From positions 1 through 22,776 of the IMG/VR virus record IMGVR_UViG_3300040770_000087: 22,776 nucleotides of DNA; one strand, written 5' to 3'. Each line of letters starts with the position of its first letter. Positions within the stretch are counted from its first letter, which is position 1. The notes below the pieces were generated by a model. That model searched no databases, was not told the DNA's origin, and was given only the letters and a program-made list of their open reading frames with translations. Shown here one piece after another: positions 15,822-22,776 of the stretch. The position numbers were made by a program, and so were the translations under genes. The DNA comes from a virus.

Positions 15822-16155
15822 ACTTTCTAAGTCTTTTAGTTAATGTTTCTATCTCTTCTTTTTGGCGTGTGTAGACGGCTCGCTGGAACTCTAAACGCCT
15901 AAGCAGGCTGTCGAGTACGGCGTAAACTCCGACGCCACCAGCCAAAGAGTTAAGCGCCTCTTTGAATACCTCCGAAGCGTCGTAACGCGCTGCGCCGTTT
16001 CTAAACTTCTCTAGCTCCTCGGCTAGCATGCTGCCGGGCGATGAGGGCCTACAGTCGTTGCAGTAGTCCTGGGGGTCTAGCTCCTTTTTTAGGTTGCAGT
16101 AGTTCCCGCAGCTAGGGCACTGGCCCGCAGCGGGTTTTGTGTTCTTACTCATCAT
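15808..16155 (-). CDS. Zinc-ribbon and coiled-coil protein, unknown
   Basis: A 115-residue protein. Cys13, 16, 32 and 35 (CPSC and CNDC) form a zinc-ribbon-like pair at the N-terminus, with Cys20 as extra. From about residue 45 the protein is helical, with a C-terminal coiled coil (LLRRLEFQRAVYTRQKEEIE). ATG is at 16155 (a second ATG follows at 16152) and overlaps the stop of the 29-residue peptide (ATGA). A DNA- or protein-binding role is plausible; family unknown. Confidence 0.6.
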   Translation of the reverse strand: MMSKNTKPAAGQCPSCGNYCNLKKELDPQDYCNDCRPSSPGSMLAEELEKFRNGAARYDASEVFKEALNSLAGGVGVYAVLDSLLRRLEFQRAVYTRQKEEIETLTKRLRKYENI

Positions 16156-16241
16156 TTCCCTAGATTTTTAATTACGAATATAACTACGGCTAGGGCTAAA
16201 AATCCACATATTACGAGGGCGCCTATGAATAAAGTTTGCAT
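16152..16241 (-). CDS. 29-residue membrane peptide
   Basis: ATG at 16241, 29 codons, stop at 16154-16152. One hydrophobic helix (TLFIGALVICGFLALAVVI) with a short basic end (KNLGK). Its stop overlaps the next ATG (ATGA), which supports it as a real gene. It is first in the unit driven by the promoter at 16275-16282, with a leader of about 25-30 nt and an A-rich AATTAAAAA upstream of the start. No family recognised. Confidence 0.6.
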   Translation of the reverse strand: MQTLFIGALVICGFLALAVVIFVIKNLGK

Positions 16242-16274
16242 ATATCTAATAGTTTTTAATTGTTATTTCTTTTA

Positions 16275-16315
16275 CAAATATATAACTTAATTCGATATAT
16301 AAAAACTAATTCGAT
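16275..16315 (-). promoter_or_regulatory. Promoter with two direct-repeat operator candidates
   Basis: Minus-strand TATATTTG (16275-16282) is an exact TAnnTTTG box; no clear TTG lies 17-23 nt upstream. Just upstream, the 9-bp word TAATTCGAT (plus strand) occurs at 16288-16296 and again at 16307-16315, 19 bp apart, about two helical turns. That layout suggests two sites for a regulator on one face of the DNA. They lie between the helicase stop and the box. Confidence 0.5.
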
Positions 16316-16317
16316 AA

Positions 16318-17706
16318 TTATTTAAAACTTTTTTTATATTTATCAATCTTAGCCTTTACCGCGTCCATTAAAACGTCTTGCGTAGAGCCTTTGCGGTCTA
16401 GCGCTTTTTTTACAGTCTCGTCCTCCGTGCCTTGCGCGATTAGGTGGCCTATCACTACGGGGTACTTGCGCCCCTGCCTGTGCAATCTTTTATTAAATTG
16501 CTGGTAAAGCTCCAGGGACCAGTTAAGGCTAAACCATAGCGCCATAGTGTGCCCCTCCTGGAGGTTAAGCCCGTGCGAGGCGCTAGCTGGGTGCGTAAGC
16601 ATAACCTGTATTTTACCCGCGTTCCAGTCCTTAATGTGCTGCTGGGTCTCTAGCTTAACGGGCTTGTACTTCTTAAGCCTTACGAGTAGCCTAGCGAGCT
16701 CATGCTTATAGCTGTACGCGATAAAGACGGGCTTACCGTTCGCCGCCTCGATAAACTCCTCGCAGGCGTCCAGCTTGCAAGCGTGGACCTCGTGAACGTT
16801 TCGCTCTTCGTCGTAGATTGCGCCCCCTGCAAACTGCAGCAGCTTATTACTTAAAGCCGCGGCGTTCATCGCGCTTATCTCGTCGACCTGGGCGGCGATC
16901 AGCTCGAGTACTCTATCGCGCTCGAAGTCGTCGTACTTTTGTTTAATCGCTGGGGGCAGCACTACGTTAATAAAAGTATCGATACGCTCTGGTAGCTCTA
17001 GGTAGTCCTCGGACTTAAGGCTCATACAAATATCTTTAATTTTACTATGTATACGGTCGTCCGCCTCGGGGCTAGGCTCATAGCCGAAGCCGCTATACTT
17101 CTTACTAAAGTAGTTCGAGCGGTAGAAAGTTATCGTTTTGCCTAGACGCTCCCCGCGATCCAGTAGCCAAATTTGCGGCCACAAATCAATCAGCCCATTA
17201 GGCGCTGGCGTGCCCGTCAGCAGGACGACCCGCTGGAAATTAGCCTGTACGGCTTTAAGTGCTTTAAACCTTATAGCAGCGTGATTCTTAAAGCTAGAAC
17301 TCTCATCTATTACGAGCATATCGAACGGCAATTTAGACCCTCCGCACTCGCCTACTAGCCAGGCGATGTTATCACGGCTAATAATGTGAATGTAAGCCTT
17401 AACCGATAAGGCTGCGCGGCGTTGCTTCTCATTGCCTGCGATCTTTGATATAGTTAGGTTACGCAAGTGCGACCACTTAGCGATCTCGTCGGACCAAACG
17501 ACTTCAGCAACACGTTTAGGCGCAACGATCAAAACGCTATTAATTTCGAAGTCCTCGAACATTAGCTGATTGATAGCAGTAAGCGTAGATGTAGTTTTTC
17601 TAACTCAGCCCAACCCCATATCGACGAACAAAGCCGAAAAGGGGTTGGAGCATATAAAGTTAATGCACTCCTTTTGGTAGTTGTGCAAATTGTTTTCGTT
17701 TAGCAT
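16318..17706 (-). pseudogene. SNF2-type helicase with stop codon in Walker A
   Basis: From the ATG at 17706 (7-nt overlap with the HNH gene end) the frame reads NLHNYQKECINFI... VDMGLG, then TGA (codon 34, 17607-17605), Val, Arg, then KTTSTLTAINQL. Normally these would join as DMGLGKT, the SNF2 Walker A. After the break all else is intact: DESS (about 134-137), TGTP (164-167) and QQFNKRLHRQGR motif VI (about 402-413). So a 9-nt insertion with an in-frame stop splits the P-loop. A re-start at 17562 would give a 414-residue protein lacking the ATP-binding loop. It could be inactive, or the insertion may be a sequencing or assembly error. Such helicases act with VRR-NUC nucleases in recombination. 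Confidence 0.75.
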
Positions 17707-18212
17707 TTTTTACGTTTAAAAGTTTGGTTTTTTATATGGTGTTTTGCGTGCTCAGACTGAGACGCAAAAACCTCTAAATTATCAGGATCGTTATTTAAAA
17801 TATTTTCGTCTTTATGGTGTACTACTTCTCCTTTTTTCAAAGGGCGTCCGAGCTTTTGCTCAGCTACTATCCTGTGAGTGTGGCGTCCGTATGTCTTACG
17901 ATAGGCTTTGCCCTCTCCTTTACCTAAGTTTGAGGCTCTTAGTTTAGCCCTAGTCTCGGGCGTCATTCGCTCGGGGTTTAATTCTGCGTTCATTTTTGAA
18001 AACCTTTGGCTCTTCCACTTAGAGGAGCAGGCAGGCCCGCAAAGTATAACATTAAGCGCGGCGCTTGGCGTCCTTGCTACTAACTTGCCGCAAATAAAGC
18101 AGTTATACTCTTTCTTTTTTGAGGCGCAAATTTTATTGCAGTGTCTTTTCGTTTTAGCCGCTGAGGGTTTTACCTTGAAAGGCTTACCGCATTTTAAGCA
18201 AATAGATTCCAT
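17700..18212 (-). CDS. HNH homing endonuclease
   Basis: A 170-residue protein from the ATG at 18212 (a longer frame from 18281 adds 23 residues of weak, hydrophobic sequence and is rejected). Two zinc knuckles come first: CLKC (5-8) with CNKIC (25-29), and CFIC (38-41) with CGPAC (58-62). The catalytic HNH part follows: GEVVHHKDENILNNDPDNLEVF (128-149; His132/133, Asn145) and SEHAKHH (153-159). It cuts DNA and likely promotes its own spread. It sits between the VRR-NUC/DUF7220 and helicase genes, and its 3' end overlaps the helicase start. Free-standing mobile HNH genes are common in phages. Confidence 0.88.
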   Translation of the reverse strand: MESICLKCGKPFKVKPSAAKTKRHCNKICASKKKEYNCFICGKLVARTPSAALNVILCGPACSSKWKSQRFSKMNAELNPERMTPETRAKLRASNLGKGEGKAYRKTYGRHTHRIVAEQKLGRPLKKGEVVHHKDENILNNDPDNLEVFASQSEHAKHHIKNQTFKRKKC

Positions 18213-18238
18213 AATTATTAAGGATTTTAATTTCTTTG

Positions 18239-18269
18239 TAAATATAGCTAACCCCCGCCCCCATTGCAA
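18239..18269 (-). promoter_or_regulatory. Weak promoter candidate for the HNH gene
   Basis: Minus-strand TATATTTA (18239-18246, one base off TAnnTTTG) with TTG at 18267-18269 after a 20-nt spacer, in the 72-bp gap before the HNH gene. The mismatch in the last box base makes it uncertain. Confidence 0.35.
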
Positions 18270-18284
18270 GAAAAAATACAAAAA

Positions 18285-18494
18285 CTATTTACTTTTATTA
18301 AAAACTCTTCTTAATAGGTAGCCTCTAAGCAGCGACGCTAAAAAGAAAATTATTGTTATTACTAAATTTTGGTTAAGTCTTACGGGTATTCCCATAAGCG
18401 GGTAGACTATCGCCTGGATGCAAACCGAGACGGCTAGGCCGACAACTGTCTGTGTTATTGTCTCGATAAGAGACTGTTTTTTGCTTTGACTCAT
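18285..18494 (-). CDS. DUF7220-like small membrane protein
   Basis: A 69-residue protein: MSQSKKQSLIETITQTVVG start, one membrane helix at about 15-33 (VVGLAVSVCIQAIVYPLMG), a short loop, a second at about 43-58 (LVITIIFFLASLLRG) and a basic end YLLRRVFNKSK. The MSQSKxxSLxET start and SxxRGYLLRRxF end match what I recall of the DUF7220 family, common and uncharacterised in phages. ATG overlaps the preceding stop as ATGA, so it is co-translated with the VRR-NUC gene. Confidence 0.7.
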   Translation of the reverse strand: MSQSKKQSLIETITQTVVGLAVSVCIQAIVYPLMGIPVRLNQNLVITIIFFLASLLRGYLLRRVFNKSK

Positions 18495-18775
18495 GGTATA
18501 TAAATTTTTAAGGTTTGCTGTAAGTTCTCTAGGCTGTCGATCACGTAGACGTCAAAGCCTAGAGCCCTTATCTTTTTATGTATTAATTTCTGTATCGGTG
18601 TCGGCTTTTTGCCCGTACTTTTTATCTCGGCGAAAAACGCCACGCCGCCAGGCATTAAAGCGATACGGTCGGGAAGTCCCGAGACGTACACGGCGGGCAG
18701 CTTAAACGATCGCCCGCCCCCTGCCCTTATCGCCGCAGCGAATTTCCTCTCTATAACTTTCTCGTTTGGGCTCAT
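18491..18775 (-). CDS. VRR-NUC domain nuclease
   Basis: A 94-residue protein that is almost entirely the VRR-NUC fold: N-terminal helix (EKVIERKFAAAIRAGG), then GLPDRIALMPGG with Asp36, FFAEIKSTGKKP with Glu50 and Lys52, and PIQ with Gln62. These make the PD-(D/E)xK active site. It is expected to cut branched or flapped DNA during replication or recombination, often paired with an SNF2 helicase. Its start overlaps the stop of the disrupted gene upstream (ATGA). Confidence 0.88.
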   Translation of the reverse strand: MSPNEKVIERKFAAAIRAGGGRSFKLPAVYVSGLPDRIALMPGGVAFFAEIKSTGKKPTPIQKLIHKKIRALGFDVYVIDSLENLQQTLKIYIP

Positions 18776-18955
18776 ATTAAATTAGCTTTTATGTACTCGA
18801 GCTCTCGGGCTGTCAGCTTGTAGAGATAGGATCTAGGCACGCCGTCGTTAATCTCGAACGCCACCTCTTTACCGTCTTGCCTAAATATAAACCAAAGGTT
18901 ATCCTTTGCCAAGCTGCTCGCTATTACCGGGGGGGGGGTTTTTATCGTTTACCAT
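18772..18955 (-). pseudogene. 60-residue gene out of frame at a G10 run
   Basis: ATG at 18955 reads MVNDKNPPPG, then stops after 18 codons because the plus-strand run of ten G at 18929-18938 shifts the frame. If one G is removed, the frame continues to a natural stop at 18774-18772 that overlaps the VRR-NUC ATG (ATGA), giving 60 residues: MVNDKNPPPVIASSLAK..., then WFIFRQDGKEVAFEI and YKLTARELEYIKANLI at the end. The start is 7 nt after the primase stop. So the gene is otherwise intact. Homopolymer sequencing error, true mutation, or slippage are all possible. A TTG within the second half could also act as start. Confidence 0.7.
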
Positions 18956-18962
18956 TTAGTCG

Positions 18963-21371
18963 TTACTTTTTACGTGAATAAAATTTTTGCTTGCCGTATA
19001 CGCCAAAGTTTGCGGTCGTGGCTTTATACTCCCAGCTCTCTAGGCTTTTCATAATGTCGTTAATGCTGCCCGTTAAGTAACGGCTCATGTCCTCTTTGTT
19101 TTTACCGAGGCACTCGCACCAAATTTCAGCGATGCAAACCCTATCGCGTTTCCCGATACCCTCCTGCTCGGCTTCGGGATCGTTTAAGAACATACGCCTT
19201 TGATCTAAATCTAAACGCTCCCAGTTAGCAGGCAGCAAAGTATTAAGGTACTGCTCTACTATCCCCGTTCGGTCGTCTACGTCGCAGTGTTCGCGCTGTT
19301 CTTTGTCGGCTATTATCGAAGCCCGGGCGCTTAAGAAAAGACTTTCGCCTTTACTATATAAGTATGTAGCCTCCGCCCATATTTGCGGGATCTCGGCGTC
19401 TAAATCGTGCCATACGCTTTTAAGTACCTCCTCGGGCTTAACGTCTATTGGCATAAAGCGACGGTTCCCGCTGGGGTCTGTAAAAAGCTGGTGCTTGTTA
19501 GAGGTCGCAATAAATATATTTTGACGTGGGTAAGACTCGACTACTTTACCGTAGGCAGGTCGATAGGTGTCTATTTGCTTAGTTAGGTAATGCTTTACGC
19601 CCTCGACGTCCGACTTTCTAAATCCTGCCATTTCTGCAATCTCCATAATCCAAGCGCCCTGCAGTTGCTCAAAGGCTTGGTTTCCGCTTACCGTCATAAA
19701 GCTATCGCTGTACCACTCGCCTCCGAGCTTATTTATAAACGTGCTCTTATTGGTCCCCTGGGCGCCGATCAGTGTTAATACTAGATCGAATTTTTGCCCT
19801 GGGTTATATACTCGAGATACCGCAGCGACTAAAGTTTTTCGAATTGCCTCTCGTGTATAGGCGTTGTCGGGCGCACCGAAGTAGTCTATAAGTAGGTAGT
19901 CTACTCTTTCCTGCCCGTCCCACTCCAAGCCGTTAAGATAGTCCTTTATAGGGTGGAAAGAGCGCTTTTCAAACTCTAGGGCCAGGGCGTCGTCGATCTT
20001 TTGAACGCCCGTAATACCGTATATAGTTTCTATGTAATTACGGATCCCCGAGTAGTCCACATTACGCAAAGGCTCGGGCTTTGTAACTCTTCGCCAGGGC
20101 AAAGTCTTAAACGCGTATCGTTTATTATCGAATTGGTTTTGCTTAAAGCAGTCTTTGAGCCTTGCGTCGTTGGTAAAGATAAGGTTCAAGTTTTGCGCAC
20201 TGGATAGATAAGCGCCTCGGTTGTCTGTGTCTAGCTCACTCATCCACTCTACGGCGTCGCTTGCCCCCTCCACGGCTTCGGGCTCGTCCAGGTCGTAGTC
20301 GTCTAGGCTGTCGACAAAATCGTACTTAATAGCCTCTAAGCTCTCGGCGGCGATCAGCTTCTTAACCTCTTTATCTTTAAGGGCCAGCGCCTCCATAGCT
20401 GCGAAGCTCTTAGCCTTTACGCCTGTAGTTTGGTTCTCACTGTCTAGGTGTCCGAACTTGTGCAACCTTACGAGATCAAAGGCGTTTGAAGTCTTGCCGC
20501 TGCAAGGGTCTGTACCGTGGTGACTAAATGCGAAAGTATCTTCGTAAACGATAAGCCCGCCCGCCGTAGATCCTTGCGTATAAGTGTATCGGTCGTCTCT
20601 GTCGGTCGGGCTATACTCGTCGATTAAATACTTTTCGATAACCTCAGCGATCCCGTGAGTACGGCAAAACGCGCCAACGATCCCGCTTTTCTCTCTCGGG
20701 TCGGCCTGCTTCTTTGCTCGGTCGCCTAGCTCTCTAAGCATTTGCCCCGAGGTTGGCCAAAGGCTCGTATCAGTCCAATCGATATAAGAGGCTAGGATCT
20801 CGTCAACGTTTAACCAGGCGCCGTCCTGTACTTCGCAGTAGTAGTCGACGTCCTTAGGTACTACGGGGTAAAACATTAAGCGGTTAGTCTCAAATGTAGT
20901 ATTATCGAATAAATCGACGCCCAGCTCGCCCGCCACTTGACGGCCCACGGCTACGTACTCGTCGGGCGTACATTCGCGATCTAAAGGCATTAATAGTCTG
21001 TACCTCGGCATAGCCTTTGAATGTTTAGCCGTTCCGTGCAGGATCGCCGCGTTAGTGTATTGTAGTGTGAAGTCCTCCCAAAATTCAAAATGCGCGAAGT
21101 CGATGTCTAAAGTTAACAACTGTCTGTGCATTACATTTTTAGGGCTACGCTTCCCGCTGCGTAAATAGCCACCGACGTAGCCACCCGCTGCGCCTTTAAG
21201 CGATGTCTGCTCTTCTTTGTTCGCAGCGATAAAAGCCTTATATCCGACCGTCATAACAGACGGCTCGCTTATAGTTTTTACAAAGTCCGACCAGTTAAGC
21301 GTCTTGTTTTTCCAAACTGTGCTACGGACGTTTAGGCCCGTAGCGATATTAATTTTTCCGTCGTGTATCAT
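18963..21371 (-). CDS. Primase-helicase (VapE-type) replication protein
   Basis: An 802-residue protein. The N-terminal part has archaeo-eukaryotic-primase-like features: LTLDIDFAH with Asp89 and Asp91, HSKAMPRYRLLMP (117-129), and TFETNRLMFYP (159-169). A DPCSGKTSNAFDLVRLHKFG stretch (288-307) links to the C-terminal VapE helicase (PF05272 type): GLEWDGQER (481-489), Walker A GAQGTNKST (536-544), Walker B WIMEIAE (574-580), TSNKHQLFTDPSGNRRF (623-639). It likely unwinds and primes phage DNA for the family A polymerase. ATG overlaps the preceding stop (ATGA). Confidence 0.9.
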   Translation of the reverse strand: MIHDGKINIATGLNVRSTVWKNKTLNWSDFVKTISEPSVMTVGYKAFIAANKEEQTSLKGAAGGYVGGYLRSGKRSPKNVMHRQLLTLDIDFAHFEFWEDFTLQYTNAAILHGTAKHSKAMPRYRLLMPLDRECTPDEYVAVGRQVAGELGVDLFDNTTFETNRLMFYPVVPKDVDYYCEVQDGAWLNVDEILASYIDWTDTSLWPTSGQMLRELGDRAKKQADPREKSGIVGAFCRTHGIAEVIEKYLIDEYSPTDRDDRYTYTQGSTAGGLIVYEDTFAFSHHGTDPCSGKTSNAFDLVRLHKFGHLDSENQTTGVKAKSFAAMEALALKDKEVKKLIAAESLEAIKYDFVDSLDDYDLDEPEAVEGASDAVEWMSELDTDNRGAYLSSAQNLNLIFTNDARLKDCFKQNQFDNKRYAFKTLPWRRVTKPEPLRNVDYSGIRNYIETIYGITGVQKIDDALALEFEKRSFHPIKDYLNGLEWDGQERVDYLLIDYFGAPDNAYTREAIRKTLVAAVSRVYNPGQKFDLVLTLIGAQGTNKSTFINKLGGEWYSDSFMTVSGNQAFEQLQGAWIMEIAEMAGFRKSDVEGVKHYLTKQIDTYRPAYGKVVESYPRQNIFIATSNKHQLFTDPSGNRRFMPIDVKPEEVLKSVWHDLDAEIPQIWAEATYLYSKGESLFLSARASIIADKEQREHCDVDDRTGIVEQYLNTLLPANWERLDLDQRRMFLNDPEAEQEGIGKRDRVCIAEIWCECLGKNKEDMSRYLTGSINDIMKSLESWEYKATTANFGVYGKQKFYSRKK

Positions 21372-21769
21372 TGTATTCTTTGGATTTTAAGGGTGAAGTT
21401 TCTCCCTGCTTCGGCTATTAAAACGTGATGCTTTTCTAGTTGCACGGCTTGGTCGTCTGATCTGTGGGACCATGCGGGTATGTAAATGTCGTTATCTTTA
21501 AAAAACTGATCCATTGAGGCTTTACGGCTTTTAGCCTGCGTAGCTAGGAACTTGTCAAGCTCTCTGTCCCCGTCGATAATAACCTCAAAGCTTTTAAAGC
21601 CCTCTGTTACTTCGACTTTATATTTTTGCAGAGATACGGATTTAGTTTTTCTAGGTGCGGGTGTTAGCTCTTTTTGCACTTGCTGCACTCTACGGGCTAG
21701 ATCCTCAAAGCCTAAAAGCTCTAAGTCTGTATGTATGTCGTTTAGTAATTTTTTAGCCTTTGCGTTCAT
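21368..21769 (-). CDS. Hypothetical protein, 133 residues
   Basis: A charged, soluble protein with an N-terminal helical part (LLNDIHTDLELLGFEDLARRVQQVQK), a strand-like central part (SLQKYKVEVTEGFKSFEVIIDGD) and a C-terminal basic region with HRSDDQAVQLEKHHVLIAE. No motif or family is recognised. It lies between a small basic protein and the primase and is coupled to both by ATGA overlaps, so it probably works in replication. Confidence 0.6.
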   Translation of the reverse strand: MNAKAKKLLNDIHTDLELLGFEDLARRVQQVQKELTPAPRKTKSVSLQKYKVEVTEGFKSFEVIIDGDRELDKFLATQAKSRKASMDQFFKDNDIYIPAWSHRSDDQAVQLEKHHVLIAEAGRNFTLKIQRIQ

Positions 21770-21918
21770 TTAGGTAAGCCGTTTAAGTATATTGCAATTT
21801 CAGTTAAAAGCGCGTGCTGGGACTTCTCGACTCGGTAGCTAAACATTTTCTTTGTCGAGGTCTTGGGTCTGTTGCCGCCTCGGTTGTCAAGGCGGTTAGG
21901 TTTTAGTTTTTGGGCCAT
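21766..21918 (-). CDS. Small basic protein, possible DNA binder
   Basis: A 50-residue protein from the ATG at 21918, whose first base overlaps the preceding stop (TAATG). A longer frame back to 21960 lies inside the upstream gene and is rejected. It starts MAQKLKPNRLDNRGGNRPK, an RGGxRP motif as in many small phage proteins, then FSYRVEKSQHALLTEIAIYLN, which looks like a ribbon-helix-helix half. A repressor or DNA-binding role is plausible but unproven. Confidence 0.6.
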   Translation of the reverse strand: MAQKLKPNRLDNRGGNRPKTSTKKMFSYRVEKSQHALLTEIAIYLNGLPK

Positions 21919-22106
21919 TAGGTTATAAGTATTACTTTTGAGACGCTCGGCTTTATGCAAAGGCTCCCGTCCTCTGAGCCGTAAACTTTGCAGATTTCAA
22001 GCTCTGCAAATTTAGTAACTGCGATTCTGTACGCGTTGTTTCCTATTTCTACTGCTATATGACTGGCCTCTCTTGGCTCGTCTTCCCCTTTGATTGTAAA
22101 CTCCAT
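21918..22106 (-). CDS. Hypothetical protein, 62 residues
   Basis: ATG at 22106, about 20 nt after the estimated transcript start, so this is the first gene of the early operon. It is a small beta-rich protein: HIAVEIGNNAYRIAVTKFAELEI, then a GSEDGSLCIKP loop and a hydrophobic end SKVILIT. No family is recognised. The first position and small size fit an early regulator or a host-takeover protein, but nothing in it proves this. Confidence 0.6.
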   Translation of the reverse strand: MEFTIKGEDEPREASHIAVEIGNNAYRIAVTKFAELEICKVYGSEDGSLCIKPSVSKVILIT

Positions 22107-22132
22107 GATCTGTGTGTTTTTATTTGTTGAGT

Positions 22133-22163
22133 CAAAGATACAACAACTATCTAATTAATGTAA
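22133..22163 (-). promoter_or_regulatory. Promoter of the replication operon
   Basis: Minus-strand TATCTTTG (22133-22140), the same 8-mer as in front of terS. TTA, one base off TTG, lies 20 nt upstream (22161-22163). The gap 22107-22194 holds this box and no convincing terminator for the polymerase gene. Confidence 0.55.
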
Positions 22164-22194
22164 TACGGTTTAAAACTTTAACATAATTTTAACA

Positions 22195-22776
22195 TTAATC
22201 TTTTTTATAGTACTGCGTTACGAACCCCTCGGCGGGCGTCCCTAAGCCTTTAGCCCATTCGACGGGCTCGCCTAAGATCCTGCACATTTCATCGATTACA
22301 AAATCAGTGCCCTTGTCGGGTATGTCGGCGACGACCTCATCGTGTACGTGCATAACAATATCAAAGCCCGCAGCGTCTAGTCGCCTCATTCCGTCGGCGA
22401 GTAGATCGCGCGCTATGGCCTGTATAATATTCTCGGATAGCTTGCCGCCGTAAGTATCGACCCAGCCCCACTGTCCCGTTATTTGGTCCTTGCCTTTGTA
22501 TTTTAGCGACTCGTTGCCCCAGCGGTTAGTAGTTAGTAAGGGCTCTCTGTAAACTAGCTTTCGGCCGTTAGGTAGTTGCACCGTTAGGCTTTTATGCTCG
22601 TATTTAAAAACGATACCTTTAAGGTTCGAAGTTATAGGCCTGCGGGTCTGTAGTGCTTTGATCGCGCAAGCCTCAAACTCGTACCACATTTTAACCACTG
22701 CGGGCGATGCTTTGCGCCAAAGGTCTACGATGTTTTTCATCTCGGCGTCGCTTAGGCCCATAGCCTCGCCGCCCAT
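22195..22776 (-). CDS. DNA polymerase, family A, C-terminal part
   Basis: The frame runs off the window; the Met at its visible beginning is internal. The 193 residues are the end of a polymerase I-type palm: the region PAVVKMWYEFEACAIKALQ (25-43), a beta region with VQLPNGRKLVYREPL, IIQAIARDLLADGMRRLDAAG (117-137), and motif C VMHVHDEVVADIP (141-153; His145, Asp146, Glu147), the metal-binding HDE typical of this family. It synthesises phage DNA with the primase-helicase encoded next. The stop is TAA at 22197-22195. Confidence 0.88.
   Translation of the reverse strand: MGGEAMGLSDAEMKNIVDLWRKASPAVVKMWYEFEACAIKALQTRRPITSNLKGIVFKYEHKSLTVQLPNGRKLVYREPLLTTNRWGNESLKYKGKDQITGQWGWVDTYGGKLSENIIQAIARDLLADGMRRLDAAGFDIVMHVHDEVVADIPDKGTDFVIDEMCRILGEPVEWAKGLGTPAEGFVTQYYKKD

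Noticed and set aside
17599-17607. Group I intron or intein as explanation of the helicase break
   Set aside because: Only nine bases are inserted, far too short for either; at most it could be a scar.
17599-17619. T4 gene 60-style ribosome bypass to restore the helicase
   Set aside because: Take-off would be at GGC before the stop, but no matching Gly landing codon occurs before the AAA codon.
18213-18281. N-terminal extension of the HNH protein
   Set aside because: The first 23 residues lack zinc-knuckle character and cover the promoter-like region; the ATG at 18212 starts directly before the first knuckle.
21919-21960. Longer start for the 50-residue basic protein
   Set aside because: It would overlap the preceding gene by 43 nt, while the ATG at 21918 forms a TAATG junction like others here.

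Overview
This window is a stretch of a tailed bacteriophage (or prophage) genome that most likely infects a member of the Bacteroidetes. Every convincing gene is read from the minus strand, so transcription runs from high to low coordinates. The Bacteroidetes assignment rests on promoters: perfect TAnnTTTG -7 boxes lie in the four main intergenic gaps, two of them with a TTG 18 or 19 nt upstream. Start codons lack strong Shine-Dalgarno motifs and have A-rich leaders instead. A long tape-measure gene implies a long tail, probably a siphovirus. No integrase, lysis gene, tRNA or CRISPR array is visible.

Layout in the direction of transcription. (1) 22776-17700, replication and recombination: end of a family A DNA polymerase, a promoter, three small genes, an 802-residue primase-helicase (VapE type), a small gene broken at a run of ten G, a VRR-NUC nuclease, a DUF7220-like membrane protein and an HNH homing endonuclease. 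(2) 17706-16318, an SNF2-type helicase gene with an in-frame stop inside its Walker A motif. (3) 16315-15546, a compact unit with its own promoter, repeated operator-like sites, three small genes (a 29-residue membrane peptide, a zinc-ribbon/coiled-coil protein, a 71-residue helical protein) and a terminator. (4) 15545-15125, non-coding DNA with an AT-rich core and nine TAAACA words: a candidate origin or packaging site. (5) 15124-5425, small and large terminase, then connector and tail genes ending with the tape measure; two very short membrane-peptide genes are nested here. (6) 5424-5175, two terminators with a promoter between them that could make a short RNA. (7) 5174-1, head genes: a Cys-rich protein, ClpP-like protease, scaffold-like protein, major capsid, a candidate tail tube, a candidate chaperone, portal, connector and the start of one more gene.

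Working together: the polymerase, primase-helicase, nuclease and (if functional) SNF2 helicase copy and recombine phage DNA; the terminases package it; the tail block and head block make the virion. The gene order is unusual because the tail block comes before the head block and the portal is almost last, far from the terminase. Most genes are coupled by ATGA or TAATG overlaps, so translation is probably coupled within each block.

The two clearest anomalies are the 9-nt insertion carrying a stop in the helicase P-loop and the G10 tract that knocks a 60-residue gene out of frame. The self-contained three-gene unit at 15.5-16.3 kb is the best candidate for an undescribed accessory or regulatory module.
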